In this document: in pieces, positions 34,683 to 44,320 of the stretch
Layout of the letters: every line of letters starts with the position of its first letter
Position numbering within the stretch: the stretch's first letter is position 1
Translations under genes and position numbers: made by a program
The notes under the pieces: model-generated
Seen by the model: only the letters and a program-made list of their open reading frames with translations
Told to the model about the DNA's origin: nothing
The model's database searches: none
NCBI GenBank assembly: GCA_945952585.1
Contig: CAMFII010000012.1
Span: 1-64,000, forward strand
Direction of reading: 5' to 3'
Length of the DNA stretch: 64,000 bases
Source: an uncultured Rhodobacter sp.
GTDB lineage: Bacteria > Pseudomonadota > Alphaproteobacteria > Rhodobacterales > Rhodobacteraceae

Positions 34683-36617
34683 TCAACCTCTTTTCTTGAC
34701 CCAGATCTGGCTGTCGATCAGGCTTTGAAGATGCGCCGACAGCGCCGCGCGGTCTTCGCCCATTTCCGATGCTCCCTCGAGATGGCCCCGTCCGGCACTG
34801 TTCACGGCCTCCGCCGCCTTCGACAGGCGCCAGGTCAGCCCCTCGTCGACAAGACCGGTCAGGTCGTGGATCGCGTCCTCGACTTCGCGGCGCGCGCCCC
34901 GTCGGGCGTCCAGCTTGGCGAGGCCTTCGGCGATGCACATCACGGCCAATTCGTCATCCTCGCGGTTCTGCACCGGCGGCGCCGAGCGGACATGGCTGCG
35001 CGCGAAGAGCGTTTCAAGAAGATCACCCGACGCGCCCGCGATTTTTTCCGCCCTTGCCTCCGGTTCAGCGTGGGCCGCGTGAAGCAGCGCCCGGCGGATG
35101 CGCTCATGCTCCTCGAGCGTCAGGTCGAGCATTTCGAGATCGCTCTCGAAGCGGGTGATGAGCGATGGATGGGTGGCGAGAGTGGCCAGCACCACGGCTT
35201 CGAGCACCTGTTCCTCGACCGGGGTCGGCCCGCTGGTCGCCAGGGCCGAGGTCTTGGTCGAAGGCAGGGGCGCTGTCGGGGGCGGCGGGAAGCGACCGGG
35301 CCGCTTGCCGGGGCGGAAAGTCTCTGGCCGCGCGGGCGTAAACAGCTCCTGCCGGAGCCGCTTGACCTCTTCGCCGTAATGGCCGCGGATCGAGGGGTCC
35401 TTGATCCGCATCAGCGCGGCGCGGAGCGTCTTGTCGAGCGCCGCCTTGCGCTCGGGGCTGTCGAAGACGCGGCCATCGGTCTCCCGCCGCCAGAGCAGGT
35501 TCACCATCGGCTGGGCGTCGTCGAGCACCTTCTGCATGGCGGGCGCGCCCTGCGCCTTGATGAGGTCGTCGGGGTCGAGCCCCTGCGGCAGAAGCGCAAA
35601 GCGCAGTCCCTGCCCCGCTTCAAGCATCGGCAGGGCAAGGTCGATCACCCGCAGCGCGGCGTTGAACCCGGCCTTGTCGCCATCGAGCGAGATGACCGGT
35701 TCAGAGTGGATGCGCCACAGGAGCCGCAGCTGATCCTCGGTCACCGCCGTGCCGAGGGGGGCGACCACCGCCTTGAACCCGGCCTCGGAGAGCGCGATCA
35801 CGTCCATGTAGCCTTCGGCCACGATCAGCGGCTGGCCCTTTCCGGCGGCCTCGCGCGCCGGGCCGATGTTGTAGAGGTTCCGGCCCTTGTCGAAAAGCTC
35901 GGTCTCAGGGCCGTTCAGGTACTTGGCGCGGGCATTGGGGTCCATCGCCCGCCCGCCGAGGCTGATCGCCCGCCCGCGCGCGTCGCGGATCGGGAAGATG
36001 ATCCGGCCGCGGAAGCGGTCGTAAGGCGGGCCGCCGTCATCAGGTTTCGCGCAGAGGCCCGAATCCACGATCAGATCGGGCGCGATGCCCTTCTGGGTCA
36101 GGGCATGGAAGAGGCCCTGCCGCTGGTCGGGGGCAAAGCCAATTTCCCACCGGTCCTGTGCTTGCGGAGACATGCGGCGGCGGTCGAGATAGTCGCGGGC
36201 CGGGGCAGCAGCGGAGGTACGCAGTTGCAGGCGGAACCACTTCACCGCCTCTTCCATCACCTCGGCCAGCTGTGTGCGCCGGTCCGCCTTTTGCGCGGCC
36301 TGCGGATCGCGGGCGGGCATCGGCATCCCGGCCTCGCGGGCAAGGATTTCCACCGCCTCGATGAAGGAGACATTCTCGGTCTCCTTCACGAAGGTCAGCG
36401 CGTCGCCCTTCGCATGGCAGCCGAAGCAGTAATAGAAGCCCTTGCGGTCATCGACATGGAAGCTCGCCGACTTTTCCTGGTGGAACGGGCACGGCGCCCA
36501 CATGTCGCCCTTGCCCTGGTTCGACTTGCGCAGGTCCCAGGTGACCTTGCGGCCCACGACCTGGGACAGCGAGATCCGGGTGCGGAGTTCGTCGAGGAAA
36601 CCGGGGGGGAGACTCAT
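34683..36617 (-). CDS. dnaG: DNA primase
   Basis: DnaG (644 aa) makes RNA primers at the replication fork. The CHC2 zinc site is CPFHQEKSASFHVDDR with YYCFGCHAKGD near residues 40-65. The TOPRIM part has VAEGYMDVIAL (catalytic Glu) and ISLDGDKAGFNAALR (DxD-like), with EIGFAPDQRQGLFHAL between. A helical C-terminal domain for DnaB binding follows a Pro-rich linker near residue 430. ATG at 36617 starts directly at the conserved SLPPGFLDELRTRISLSQVVG. Same transcript direction as rpoD. Confidence 0.97.
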   Translation of the reverse strand: MSLPPGFLDELRTRISLSQVVGRKVTWDLRKSNQGKGDMWAPCPFHQEKSASFHVDDRKGFYYCFGCHAKGDALTFVKETENVSFIEAVEILAREAGMPMPARDPQAAQKADRRTQLAEVMEEAVKWFRLQLRTSAAAPARDYLDRRRMSPQAQDRWEIGFAPDQRQGLFHALTQKGIAPDLIVDSGLCAKPDDGGPPYDRFRGRIIFPIRDARGRAISLGGRAMDPNARAKYLNGPETELFDKGRNLYNIGPAREAAGKGQPLIVAEGYMDVIALSEAGFKAVVAPLGTAVTEDQLRLLWRIHSEPVISLDGDKAGFNAALRVIDLALPMLEAGQGLRFALLPQGLDPDDLIKAQGAPAMQKVLDDAQPMVNLLWRRETDGRVFDSPERKAALDKTLRAALMRIKDPSIRGHYGEEVKRLRQELFTPARPETFRPGKRPGRFPPPPTAPLPSTKTSALATSGPTPVEEQVLEAVVLATLATHPSLITRFESDLEMLDLTLEEHERIRRALLHAAHAEPEARAEKIAGASGDLLETLFARSHVRSAPPVQNREDDELAVMCIAEGLAKLDARRGARREVEDAIHDLTGLVDEGLTWRLSKAAEAVNSAGRGHLEGASEMGEDRAALSAHLQSLIDSQIWVKKRG

Positions 36618-36668
36618 GCAGACGAATATCGGCTCTGGGGGAGCGTTCGTCCAGTGGTGAGGTCGGAA

Positions 36669-36691
36669 GCGGGGGGCTGTCTGCCCCCCGC
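36669..36691 (-). terminator. Strong GC hairpin between soxG and dnaG
   Basis: Perfect 9-bp stem GCGGGGGGC / GCCCCCCGC with loop tgtct, 39 nt beyond the soxG stop on the minus strand. No T-run follows. Confidence 0.6.
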
Positions 36692-36729
36692 CCCCCCCGA
36701 GGATGTTTGTGAGCAGAAAATGGGGGTGA

Positions 36730-37272
36730 TCAGGTCAGGCTTTGCCGGGCCGACAGGGCGGTCAGGGCAGCCTCTACCTCGTGCCAAGCAGTTCGTGCCA
36801 TCGAGCGGAAGACGAGGACGTCCACGGTCTGGGTGCCGGTCCGCATCAGGACCGCGTTCATGTGGTTGAAGGCGGTGCGCAACGAGGTGCCTTCGGGGAA
36901 GGCAGCGAGGCGGATGTCGACGGGCACGATCCGGGCGAGCGCCGCTTCGGTGCCGGGACCGTCGAGGCGCAAGGCGGCCCAACCGTCGGACTGGTCGGTC
37001 AGGGCGGCGATCCCGGCAAGCCCTTCGGGCGCCGGAGCGCCGATCAGGAAGTACTGGCCGCGGCCGGTCCAGGTGAGGCGGGCGCCCTTGGCTTCGGTGA
37101 AGCGGTTCGGCGCCGGCAGGGAAAGGCCGAGCGCCTTGGCCACGGCGGCGTCCTGTCCGGCGAAGGGTGCGATCGAGGTGATGGGATCGAGCGCGATCTC
37201 GGACAGGGTCACCCCCGCCAGCGTCAGTGGCGCGGTCCCGGCGAGGGCGGATTTGGCGATGAGGTCAGCCAC
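36730..37272 (-). CDS. soxG: Sarcosine oxidase gamma subunit
   Basis: Gamma subunit (180 aa) of heterotetrameric sarcosine oxidase, a folate-binding GcvT/YgfZ-like protein completing the complex. SIAPFAGQDAAVAKAL and GRGQYFLIGAPAP are typical, as is WAALRLDGPGTEAALARIVPVDIRL. The start is GTG at 37272, overlapping the soxA stop by 8 nt. Last gene of the operon; a GC hairpin follows. Confidence 0.9.
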   Translation of the reverse strand: MADLIAKSALAGTAPLTLAGVTLSEIALDPITSIAPFAGQDAAVAKALGLSLPAPNRFTEAKGARLTWTGRGQYFLIGAPAPEGLAGIAALTDQSDGWAALRLDGPGTEAALARIVPVDIRLAAFPEGTSLRTAFNHMNAVLMRTGTQTVDVLVFRSMARTAWHEVEAALTALSARQSLT

Positions 37273-40195
37273 GGAGCTTTGCCCCTTCCTTGTCGTGGAA
37301 CACCGGATCGGAGACCGTGCAAAGCACGTCATGGCCGCGCAATCCATCGACCATGCGGATCACCTCGCCATGCCGCGCACGGCCGTTCTTGAGGAAACCA
37401 AGACCCAGCCAGCGGTTCAGCGTCGGCGACCAGCAGACCGAGGTGACATAGCCCTGATCGTTGACGCGGGCCGCCTCGGCCCCCTTGTTGTAGAGATGCG
37501 CGCCGGCGGAAAGCACGCCCTCGCCGACCGGGGTCAGGCCCACCATCTGCTCGCGGTCGGGGCCGGTCAGGCCGGGGCGCTGCGACGCGCCCTTGCCGAT
37601 GCAGTCCTTCTTGGCGCTGACCATCTTCTCCATGCCGATGTCGAAGGCGGTGACCCGGCCGTGGATCTCGGCGTGCGTAATGAAGCCCTTCTCGATCCTG
37701 AGGACGTTCAGCGCCTCCATCCCGTAGGGGCCGCCGCCGAGGAGTTCGGCACGGGCGAGAAGGTCGCGGAAGAGCGCCTCGCCATAGCGCGTCGGCACCG
37801 CGATCTCGTAGCCTTCCTCGCCCGAGAAGGAGATGCGGAAAAGCCGCCCCTCGACATTGCCGATCCGGACCGGGGCCACGCCCATGAAGGGCAGGTCGAT
37901 TTCGGTGCCCAGATAGCTGGAGAGAAGCTGGCGGGCGCGCGGGCCGGCAACGGCGAACTGCGCCCAAGCCTCGGTGACCGAGATGGTGCGCACGTCCCAA
38001 CCGGCGCAGAAGGCCTGCTGGACGAAGTCGAGATGGCGCATGACGAGGCCGGCGGCGGCGGTCGTCGTGGTCATGAGGAACCGGTCCTCAGCCAGGCGCG
38101 CCGAGGTGCCGTCATCCAGCACCATCCCGTCCTCGCGCAGCATCAGGCCGTAGCGGGTGCGGCCCACGGGCAGGGTCGAGAAGGTGTTGGTGTAGACGAG
38201 GTCGAGGAAGCGCGCGGCGTCCTTGCCCTGGATGTCGATCTTGCCGAGGGTCGAGACATCGGCGACGCCAACGGTCGAGCGGACCATGTTGACTTCGCGG
38301 TCGCAGGCCTCTTTCCAGGTCGTCTCGCCGGGTTTCGGGAAGTAGCTGGGGCGATACCACAGGCCCGCCTCGATCATCGGCGCGCCGCGGTCGCGGCTGG
38401 CCTGGTCCGAGGTCAGGAAGCGCTGCGGTGCGAAGCCAGAGGCGCGGCCCCCCGCCCCCATGGCGGCGATGGAGACGGGCGTGAAGGGCGGGCGGAAGGT
38501 GGTCGTGCCGGTCTCGGGAATGGCGCGGCCGGTGACATCGGCCAGAAGCGCCAGCGCGGCGATGTTGGAGTTTTTGCCCTGGTCCGGCGCCATGCCCTGC
38601 GTGGTGTAGCGCTTCATGTGCTCGACGGAACGGAACCCCTCCTGCGCGGCGAGCTTCACGTCCTTGGTCGTCACGTCATTGGCGAAGTCGAGCCAGGCGC
38701 GGTTCCAGAGGCCGGGCTTGGTCGGGATGTGCCAGAGCGGCTGGATCGCGGAGGTTTCGTCGGCGGCTGCAGGGATGTCTGGCTTCGCGGCGGTCAGGCC
38801 GAGCGTCTCGAGCGACGCCACGGCGGCGGCGGCACCCTCGGCGAGGCAGGCGGCGGTCGAGAAGGTTCCCTTCGCCGATCCGGCAGGGATCAAGCCGGGC
38901 ACGGCATTCTCGGCCGGCACGAAGGCCGCGATGGTGTCGTTCCAGATGGGACGGCCGTTCAGGTGGCAGGTCAGGTGGACCGTCGGGTTCCAGCCACCGG
39001 ACATGCCGAGGGCGTCGGCCTCGACCTTGAACTCGCGGTTGCCCTGGCGGACGGTGACCGAAGTCAGGCCGTGGCGGCCCGCCGTGTCGGCAACGACGGC
39101 CCCGGCATGGACCGGGAAGGGTTCGTCGGTCGACGCGCCCTCGCGGCTATCGATCAGGGCGGCGATGGTCACGCCGGCCGCATGCAGGTCGCGGGCGGTG
39201 GCGCGGGCCGAGTCGTTGTTGGCGAAAAGCGCGATTTTCTGGCCGGGCGCCACCCCGTAGCGGTTGAGATAGGTGCGGAGCGCGGAGGCGAGCAGGATGC
39301 CGGGCCGGTCGTTGTTCTGGAAGGCGATGGGCCGCTCCAGCGCACCGGCGGCGAGCACGGTCCGCTTGGCGACGATCCGCCAGAAGCATTCCCGCGGCAG
39401 GTCGGCCTTCGGCGCGACATGCAGGCCCACGCGCTCCAGCGCGCCATAGGTGCCGTCGTCATAGGCGCCGGTCACGGTGGTGCGGGTTATCAGCCGGACA
39501 TTCGGCATCGAGGCGAGTTCCGCCAGCATCGAGGCCGCCCAGTCCGCCGCCGCCTGCCCACCGATCTGGCCCGTGTCGGACAGGAGCGCCCCGCCCATCC
39601 GCGCGCCCTCATCGGCGAGGATCACGTCCGCCCCCGCCCGCGCGGCGGTCAGCGCCGCCATCAGGCCGGTCGGACCCGCCCCGATCACGAGGAGGTCGCA
39701 ATGGGCCCAGGCCTTTTCGTAGGTGGCCTCGTCATGCTTGCCCGAGAGCCGGCCAAGCCCGGCGGCGCGGCGGATCGCCGGTTCGTACAGCCGCTCCCAG
39801 AAGGCGCGCGGCCACATGAAGGTCTTGTAGTAGAACCCTGCGCCGAAGAAGGGTGCGGCAAGGTCGTTCACCGCCAGCAGGTCGAACTTCAAGGACGGCG
39901 CGCGGTTCTGGCTTTGCACTGCCAGCCCCTCGTAGAGTTCCTGCACCGTGGACCGGACGTTCGGGGTCTGCTGGCCGTCTTCCAGCACCTCGATCAGGGC
40001 GTTCGGTTCCTCCGACCCGGCAGTAAGGACGCCGCGCGGGCGGTGATACTTGAAGCTGCGGCCCACCAGCTTCACCCCGTTCGCCATCAGCGCAGATGCG
40101 ACGGTATCGCCGGGATGGCCCGAATATTCGCTGCCGTCAAAGCGGAAGGTCAGCGCCTTGGTCCGGTCGACCTGGCCCTTGCCGGAGACTCTCAC
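37265..40195 (-). CDS. soxA: Sarcosine oxidase alpha subunit
   Basis: Alpha subunit (976 aa), carrying the NAD site, part of the FMN site and the folate-dependent domain that turns the released C1 unit into 5,10-methylene-THF. Order of domains: a plant-ferredoxin-like N-terminus (NGVKLVGRSFKYHRPRG), a Rossmann domain with LLVIGAGPTGLMAALTAARAG near residue 165, the central oxidoreductase region, and a GcvT-like C-terminus (VYTNTFSTLPVGRTRYG, SGEEGYEIAVP, GHDVLCTVSDPVFH). Start overlaps the soxD stop as ATGA-type coupling. Full length for the family. Confidence 0.96.
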   Translation of the reverse strand: MRVSGKGQVDRTKALTFRFDGSEYSGHPGDTVASALMANGVKLVGRSFKYHRPRGVLTAGSEEPNALIEVLEDGQQTPNVRSTVQELYEGLAVQSQNRAPSLKFDLLAVNDLAAPFFGAGFYYKTFMWPRAFWERLYEPAIRRAAGLGRLSGKHDEATYEKAWAHCDLLVIGAGPTGLMAALTAARAGADVILADEGARMGGALLSDTGQIGGQAAADWAASMLAELASMPNVRLITRTTVTGAYDDGTYGALERVGLHVAPKADLPRECFWRIVAKRTVLAAGALERPIAFQNNDRPGILLASALRTYLNRYGVAPGQKIALFANNDSARATARDLHAAGVTIAALIDSREGASTDEPFPVHAGAVVADTAGRHGLTSVTVRQGNREFKVEADALGMSGGWNPTVHLTCHLNGRPIWNDTIAAFVPAENAVPGLIPAGSAKGTFSTAACLAEGAAAAVASLETLGLTAAKPDIPAAADETSAIQPLWHIPTKPGLWNRAWLDFANDVTTKDVKLAAQEGFRSVEHMKRYTTQGMAPDQGKNSNIAALALLADVTGRAIPETGTTTFRPPFTPVSIAAMGAGGRASGFAPQRFLTSDQASRDRGAPMIEAGLWYRPSYFPKPGETTWKEACDREVNMVRSTVGVADVSTLGKIDIQGKDAARFLDLVYTNTFSTLPVGRTRYGLMLREDGMVLDDGTSARLAEDRFLMTTTTAAAGLVMRHLDFVQQAFCAGWDVRTISVTEAWAQFAVAGPRARQLLSSYLGTEIDLPFMGVAPVRIGNVEGRLFRISFSGEEGYEIAVPTRYGEALFRDLLARAELLGGGPYGMEALNVLRIEKGFITHAEIHGRVTAFDIGMEKMVSAKKDCIGKGASQRPGLTGPDREQMVGLTPVGEGVLSAGAHLYNKGAEAARVNDQGYVTSVCWSPTLNRWLGLGFLKNGRARHGEVIRMVDGLRGHDVLCTVSDPVFHDKEGAKLRG

Positions 40196-40491
40196 GATGC
40201 TTTCCTCCGGCCTTTCGGGGCGGGCTTGCCCTGCCCTTTCCCGGCGACCAGTTCGGCGCCGAGGATTTCATGCGTCACGGTGTTGCGGGTCACGACCAGC
40301 CACGAGGTGCAGCCGTTCTCGTGATACCAGAGGTCGCGCGTCACGCCCGCCGGGTTGTCGCGCAGGTGCAGGTAGTCGTCCCAGGCCTCGGGCGCCGCAC
40401 CCTCCTCTGGACGGTGAAGGTAGTCGTCAGACCCGTAGTAATAGAACTCGCGCCGGTCGCGCAGGCCGCAGAGCGGGCATGGGATGCGCAT
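40192..40491 (-). CDS. soxD: Sarcosine oxidase delta subunit
   Basis: Delta subunit (99 aa), the zinc-binding small subunit. MRIPCPLCGLRDRREF gives the Cys pair; LWYHENGCTSWLVVTRNTVTHE supplies the further Cys/His ligands. The Lys/Arg-rich tail (GKPAPKGRRK) is usual. It starts by TGATG overlap with the stop of the upstream secreted-protein gene, not directly after soxB as in the canonical soxBDAG order. Confidence 0.95.
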   Translation of the reverse strand: MRIPCPLCGLRDRREFYYYGSDDYLHRPEEGAAPEAWDDYLHLRDNPAGVTRDLWYHENGCTSWLVVTRNTVTHEILGAELVAGKGQGKPAPKGRRKAS

Positions 40492-40871
40492 CAGTTCACC
40501 TCTTCGCAGGACGTGATCGTGGCAAGGGTCTTGCCGTTCAGAAGATAGGCCACCTGACCGCCCCGCAGGACGAGCGCAGCCAAGGGCGGCTCGGCGCAGG
40601 CGAGCCGGGCAAAGCCGACCTCATCCGGCAGGCGCAGGTCGGCGGCAACCGTCAGGTCGAGTTGCACTTGCGGGCCACCCTGGTCTGCCGATTGCACCCG
40701 GATACCGGGCGCGATCTCGCGAAGGAGGTTCCTGTTCATCGCCTGGGCCGTGCCCTTGGCAGCGGCACAGATGTCGCCGCCGCCCGCGCCGGCGCAGGGG
40801 TTTTTCACCGGGTTCATCTGCGCAAAGGCGGGCATGGCGGTCATGGCAAGAAGGACGAGAGCAAGGCGCAT
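40491..40871 (-). CDS. Small secreted protein embedded in the sarcosine oxidase operon
   Basis: 126-aa protein with a signal peptide (MRLALVLLAMTAMPAFA, cleavage after AFA). The mature part has four Cys (NPCAGAG, GDICAAAKG, RLACAEPP, ITSCEEVN) that could form two periplasmic disulfides, and ends in small strands (LAALVLRGGQVAYLLNG). It is joined to soxB and soxD by TGATG overlaps on both sides, so it is made with the cytosolic oxidase subunits although it should be exported. Not recognised; not part of the known SoxBDAG complex. Confidence 0.8.
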   Translation of the reverse strand: MRLALVLLAMTAMPAFAQMNPVKNPCAGAGGGDICAAAKGTAQAMNRNLLREIAPGIRVQSADQGGPQVQLDLTVAADLRLPDEVGFARLACAEPPLAALVLRGGQVAYLLNGKTLATITSCEEVN

Positions 40872-42121
40872 CAGTGCAGGTTGTGCTGGGAGCCCGTGCC
40901 TTCCTCGTCAAGGAGGTGGCCGGTGCGGAAACGGTCGAGACGGAAGCGACGGGCGACCTCGTGCGGCTGGCCGGTGGCCATCAGATGCGCCATGCACCAG
41001 CCCGAGGCCGGCACGGCCTTGAAGCCGCCGTAGTTCCAGCCGCAGTCGATGAACAGGCCGTCGACATGGGTCTTGTCGATGATGGGCGAGCCGTCGGGCG
41101 ACATGTCCATGATCCCGCCCCACGACCGCAGCACCTTGGCGCGGCCGATCATCGGCATCAGCGTCATGCCGGCTTCCATCACATGCTCGACCATCGGCAG
41201 GTTCCCCCGCGCGGCGTAGCTGGCGTAAAAGTCGAGGTCGCCGCCGAAGACGAGGCCGCCCTTGTCGGACTGGCTGATATAGAAGTGCCCCATGCCGAAG
41301 CTGATGACATGGTCGATCACCGGCTTCAGCCCCTCGCTGACGAAGGCCTGCAGGATGTGGGACTCAATGGGCAGGCGCATCCCGGCCATCGCCGCAACCT
41401 GCCCCGAGCGTCCGGCAACGACGATGCCGACCTTCTTCGCGCGGATCGCGCCGCGCGTGGTCTGCACGCCCTTCACCACGCCATTCTCGATGTCGATCCC
41501 CGTCACCTCGCAGTTCTGGACCAGGTCGACGCCGCGCTGGTCGGCGCCTCGGGCATAGCCCCAGGCAACCGCGTCATGCCGGGCCGAGCCGCCGCGCGGG
41601 TGATAGAGGCCGCCATAGATCGGAAAGCGGGTCTGCTCGAAGTCGAGATAGGGCAGCTGTTCGCGCACGCCCTCGCGGTCGAGCAGGATCGCGTCGTCGC
41701 CCTGGCTCAGCATCATGTTGCCGCGCCGGGCGAAGGCGTCGCGCTGGCCGTCCGAATGGAACAGGTTGATGAGGCCGCGCTGCGAATGCATTACGTTGTA
41801 GTTCAGGTCCGCTTCAAGACCTTCCCACAACTTCAGGGAATGGCTGTAGAATTCGCTGTTGCCCTGCAGGAAGTAGTTCGCGCGCACGATCGTCGTGTTG
41901 CGTCCCACGTTGCCGCCGCCGAGATAGCCCTTCTCCAGCACCGCGACATTGGTGATGCCGTGGTTCTTGGCCAGGTAATAGGCCGTCGACAGACCGTGGC
42001 CGCCGCCGCCGATGATGATCACGTCATATTCGGATTTCGGCTGCGGATCGCGCCAGGCCGGTTTCCAGCCCTTGTTGCCGCCGAGGCCCTCCATGAAGAC
42101 CTTCAAGCCCGAATAGCGCAT
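40871..42121 (-). CDS. soxB: Sarcosine oxidase beta subunit
   Basis: Beta subunit (416 aa), which holds the noncovalent FAD and covalent FMN and oxidises sarcosine. MRYSGLKVFMEGLGGNKGWKPAW is the standard start, followed by DVIIIGGGGHGLSTAYYLAKNHG (dinucleotide-binding loop), GNVGRNTTIVRANY, and HVDGLFIDCGWNYGGFKAVPASG near the C-terminus. Start at 42121 has GGGAG 7 nt upstream. First gene of the operon; divergent from the flavin oxidoreductase gene, with 168 nt between. Confidence 0.96.
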   Translation of the reverse strand: MRYSGLKVFMEGLGGNKGWKPAWRDPQPKSEYDVIIIGGGGHGLSTAYYLAKNHGITNVAVLEKGYLGGGNVGRNTTIVRANYFLQGNSEFYSHSLKLWEGLEADLNYNVMHSQRGLINLFHSDGQRDAFARRGNMMLSQGDDAILLDREGVREQLPYLDFEQTRFPIYGGLYHPRGGSARHDAVAWGYARGADQRGVDLVQNCEVTGIDIENGVVKGVQTTRGAIRAKKVGIVVAGRSGQVAAMAGMRLPIESHILQAFVSEGLKPVIDHVISFGMGHFYISQSDKGGLVFGGDLDFYASYAARGNLPMVEHVMEAGMTLMPMIGRAKVLRSWGGIMDMSPDGSPIIDKTHVDGLFIDCGWNYGGFKAVPASGWCMAHLMATGQPHEVARRFRLDRFRTGHLLDEEGTGSQHNLH

Positions 42122-42241
42122 CTCGTAACTCCCGTCGCGGTGCGGCGAAGAAACCACTCCGGGCAGGACTATTCAATGTCGCGCGGGCAAAACCTTGCCA
42201 GTCCGCGACACCAACCGTCGCAAATGCCATGTTTAGCGGCG

Positions 42242-42270
42242 TTGACACTTGGTCGCAGCCTCGGTCAGCC
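42242..42270 (+). promoter_or_regulatory. Promoter candidate for the flavin oxidoreductase gene
   Basis: Perfect -35 TTGACA (42242-42247) with a weak -10 TCAGCC (42265-42270) after 17 nt, about 20 nt before the ATG. A weak -10 with a perfect -35 would fit an activator-dependent promoter. Confidence 0.4.
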
Positions 42271-42289
42271 TGCCTCACAGGAGGATACC

Positions 42290-44320
42290 ATGACCGACAC
42301 CCGCGATCCGCGCTTCGACATCCTGTTCCAGCCCCTGAAGATCGGCCCGGTCACCGCGCCGAACCGCTTCTGGCAGGTGCCGCATTGCACCGGCATGGGC
42401 AACCTCTACCCCCGCACCCTGGCGACGATGCGCGGCATCAAGGCCGAGGGCGGATGGGGCGTGGTGAACAGCGAATACTGCTCGATCCATCCGAGTTCGG
42501 ACGACACCCCTGCCCCCTATGCCTCGCTCTGGGACGAGGGCGACGTGGCGAACATGGCGGCAATGACCGAGGCGGTCCATGCCCACGGCGCGCTGGCGGG
42601 GGTCGAGCTGTGGCATGGCGGGCTGCGCTCGAAGAACGTGCTCAGCCGCGCAGGGTCTCTGGCGCCGGTCAGCCTGCCTGCCGAAGGGGCGCCTTGGCAG
42701 GCACGGCGGATGGACCGACAGGACATCGCCGACCTGCGCGACTGGCACCGGGCGGCGGTCGACCGGGCCGTCCGGGCCGGATTCGACGTGATCTATGTCT
42801 ACGCCGCGCATACCTACCTTCTGTCGCAGTTCCTCGATCCGGCACTGAACCCCGAGGGGGGCAAGACCCTGCTGGAGCGGGGCCGGATCATCGCCGACCT
42901 GATCGCCGAGGCGCGCGAGACGGCGGGCGCCAGCGCGGCCATCGCCATCCGCATCGAGGTCACCGACGAGGATGGCGGCGGGGCCGAGGCGCGGGCTGGG
43001 TTCCTCGCCTCGATCGCGCCGATGGTGGACGTGTTCGACGTGACGATCCCGGATTACGCGGTCGAGATGGGGCCCTCACGCTTTGTCCGCGAGGCGGCTT
43101 TGCGCGATCATGTGGCCCATGTGAAGGCTGCGACCGGCAAGCCGGTGGTGGCCGTGGGCCGCTTCACTAGCCCCGAGACGATGCTGGCCGAGGTCCGGCA
43201 GGGGCGGCTCGACTTCATCGGGGCGGCCCGCCCCTCGATCGCTGACCCCTTCCTGCCGGAAAAGATCCGGACCGGGCGGCTCGACGACATTCGCGAATGC
43301 ATCGGCTGCAACATCTGCTACGCGCATGACGGTCTTGGCGCGCCGATCCGCTGCACCCAGAACCCCAGCATGGGCGAGGAATGGCGGCGGGGCTGGCACC
43401 CGGAACGCGTCCCCGCCGTCACCGGCACGGCCGAGCCGGTTCTGGTGATCGGCGGCGGTCCGGCAGGACTCGAGGCCGCGCTGACGCTCGGGCGGCGCGG
43501 CGTGCCGGTGATGCTGGCCGAAGCGGAAGAGACGCTTGGCGGGCGGGTGACGCTGGAAAGCCGCCTGCCCGGCCTTTCGGAATGGGCGCGGGTGCGGGAT
43601 TGGCGGCTACATCAGTTGGGCAAGCTCGCGAATGTCGAGGTCTTCCCCGCCAGCCGGATGACGGTGGAGGACGTGCTCGCCACCGGTGCGCCGCATGTGA
43701 TCTGCGCCACGGGGAGCCGCTGGCGGGTCGATGGCCGGGGGCGCAGCTTTCCCGGCGGGGTGGCGAGCTATGCCGACCCGCGGACCCTGTCGCCCGAGGC
43801 GGTGTTGTCGGGTGCGCGGCCGGGTGGCCCGGTCGTCATCTTCGACGACGACAACTACCACGTCGCGGCGGGGCTGGCCGACCTTCTGGCGGGTGAAGGG
43901 CTGACGGTCACCTATGTCACCGCCGAGGGCCGGGTAGCGGAATGGGCGGGATACACCGTCGAGCAGGCCGGGTTGCATCGCCGCCTGCTTGAACGCGGCG
44001 TGACGGTCGTCACCGGCCATAGCGTCGCGGCGCTGGAACCGGGGACGGCGCGGCTTGACTGCGTCTATACCGGCAGAAGCCAGAGCATCGCCTGCGGCAG
44101 CTTCGTGCCCGTCACCTCGCGCGAACCGCAGGACGCGCTCTGGTCGGCGCTTCAGGACAAGGGGCTGACGACCCTATTCCGTGTGGGCGACGCGGCGGCT
44201 CCCGGACTGATCGCCCATGCGGTGCATGACGGGCATCGTGCGGCGCGGGAGATGTTCGGCGGCGAAACGGCGGTGCTGCGGGAACGGGTGATCCTTGCGA
44301 CACCGGGAGCGCGGGGCTAG
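42290..44320 (+). CDS. Dimethylglycine demethylase-like FMN/Fe-S flavoprotein
   Basis: 676-aa enzyme of the trimethylamine dehydrogenase / 2,4-dienoyl-CoA reductase family. An OYE-type FMN barrel covers residues 1-330 ([25 protein letters not shown]). A 4Fe-4S site follows, CIGCNICYA near residue 338 with RCTQNP. The C-terminal half is a Rossmann module, [21 protein letters not shown]. Its closest known roles are N-demethylases such as DgcA (dimethylglycine to sarcosine) or stachydrine demethylase. Divergent placement beside soxB supports dimethylglycine. GGAGG lies 6 nt before the ATG. No dgcB-like electron-transfer partner is visible here. Confidence 0.85.
   Translation: MTDTRDPRFDILFQPLKIGPVTAPNRFWQVPHCTGMGNLYPRTLATMRGIKAEGGWGVVNSEYCSIHPSSDDTPAPYASLWDEGDVANMAAMTEAVHAHGALAGVELWHGGLRSKNVLSRAGSLAPVSLPAEGAPWQARRMDRQDIADLRDWHRAAVDRAVRAGFDVIYVYAAHTYLLSQFLDPALNPEGGKTLLERGRIIADLIAEARETAGASAAIAIRIEVTDEDGGGAEARAGFLASIAPMVDVFDVTIPDYAVEMGPSRFVREAALRDHVAHVKAATGKPVVAVGRFTSPETMLAEVRQGRLDFIGAARPSIADPFLPEKIRTGRLDDIRECIGCNICYAHDGLGAPIRCTQNPSMGEEWRRGWHPERVPAVTGTAEPVLVIGGGPAGLEAALTLGRRGVPVMLAEAEETLGGRVTLESRLPGLSEWARVRDWRLHQLGKLANVEVFPASRMTVEDVLATGAPHVICATGSRWRVDGRGRSFPGGVASYADPRTLSPEAVLSGARPGGPVVIFDDDNYHVAAGLADLLAGEGLTVTYVTAEGRVAEWAGYTVEQAGLHRRLLERGVTVVTGHSVAALEPGTARLDCVYTGRSQSIACGSFVPVTSREPQDALWSALQDKGLTTLFRVGDAAAPGLIAHAVHDGHRAAREMFGGETAVLRERVILATPGARG

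Noticed and set aside
36833-44320. Very long open frames antisense to the sarcosine oxidase genes
   Set aside because: They mirror high-GC codon use of soxA and soxB, contain no recognisable domains, and their true partners on the other strand have full motif sets. Only the part from 42290 onward is a real plus-strand gene.
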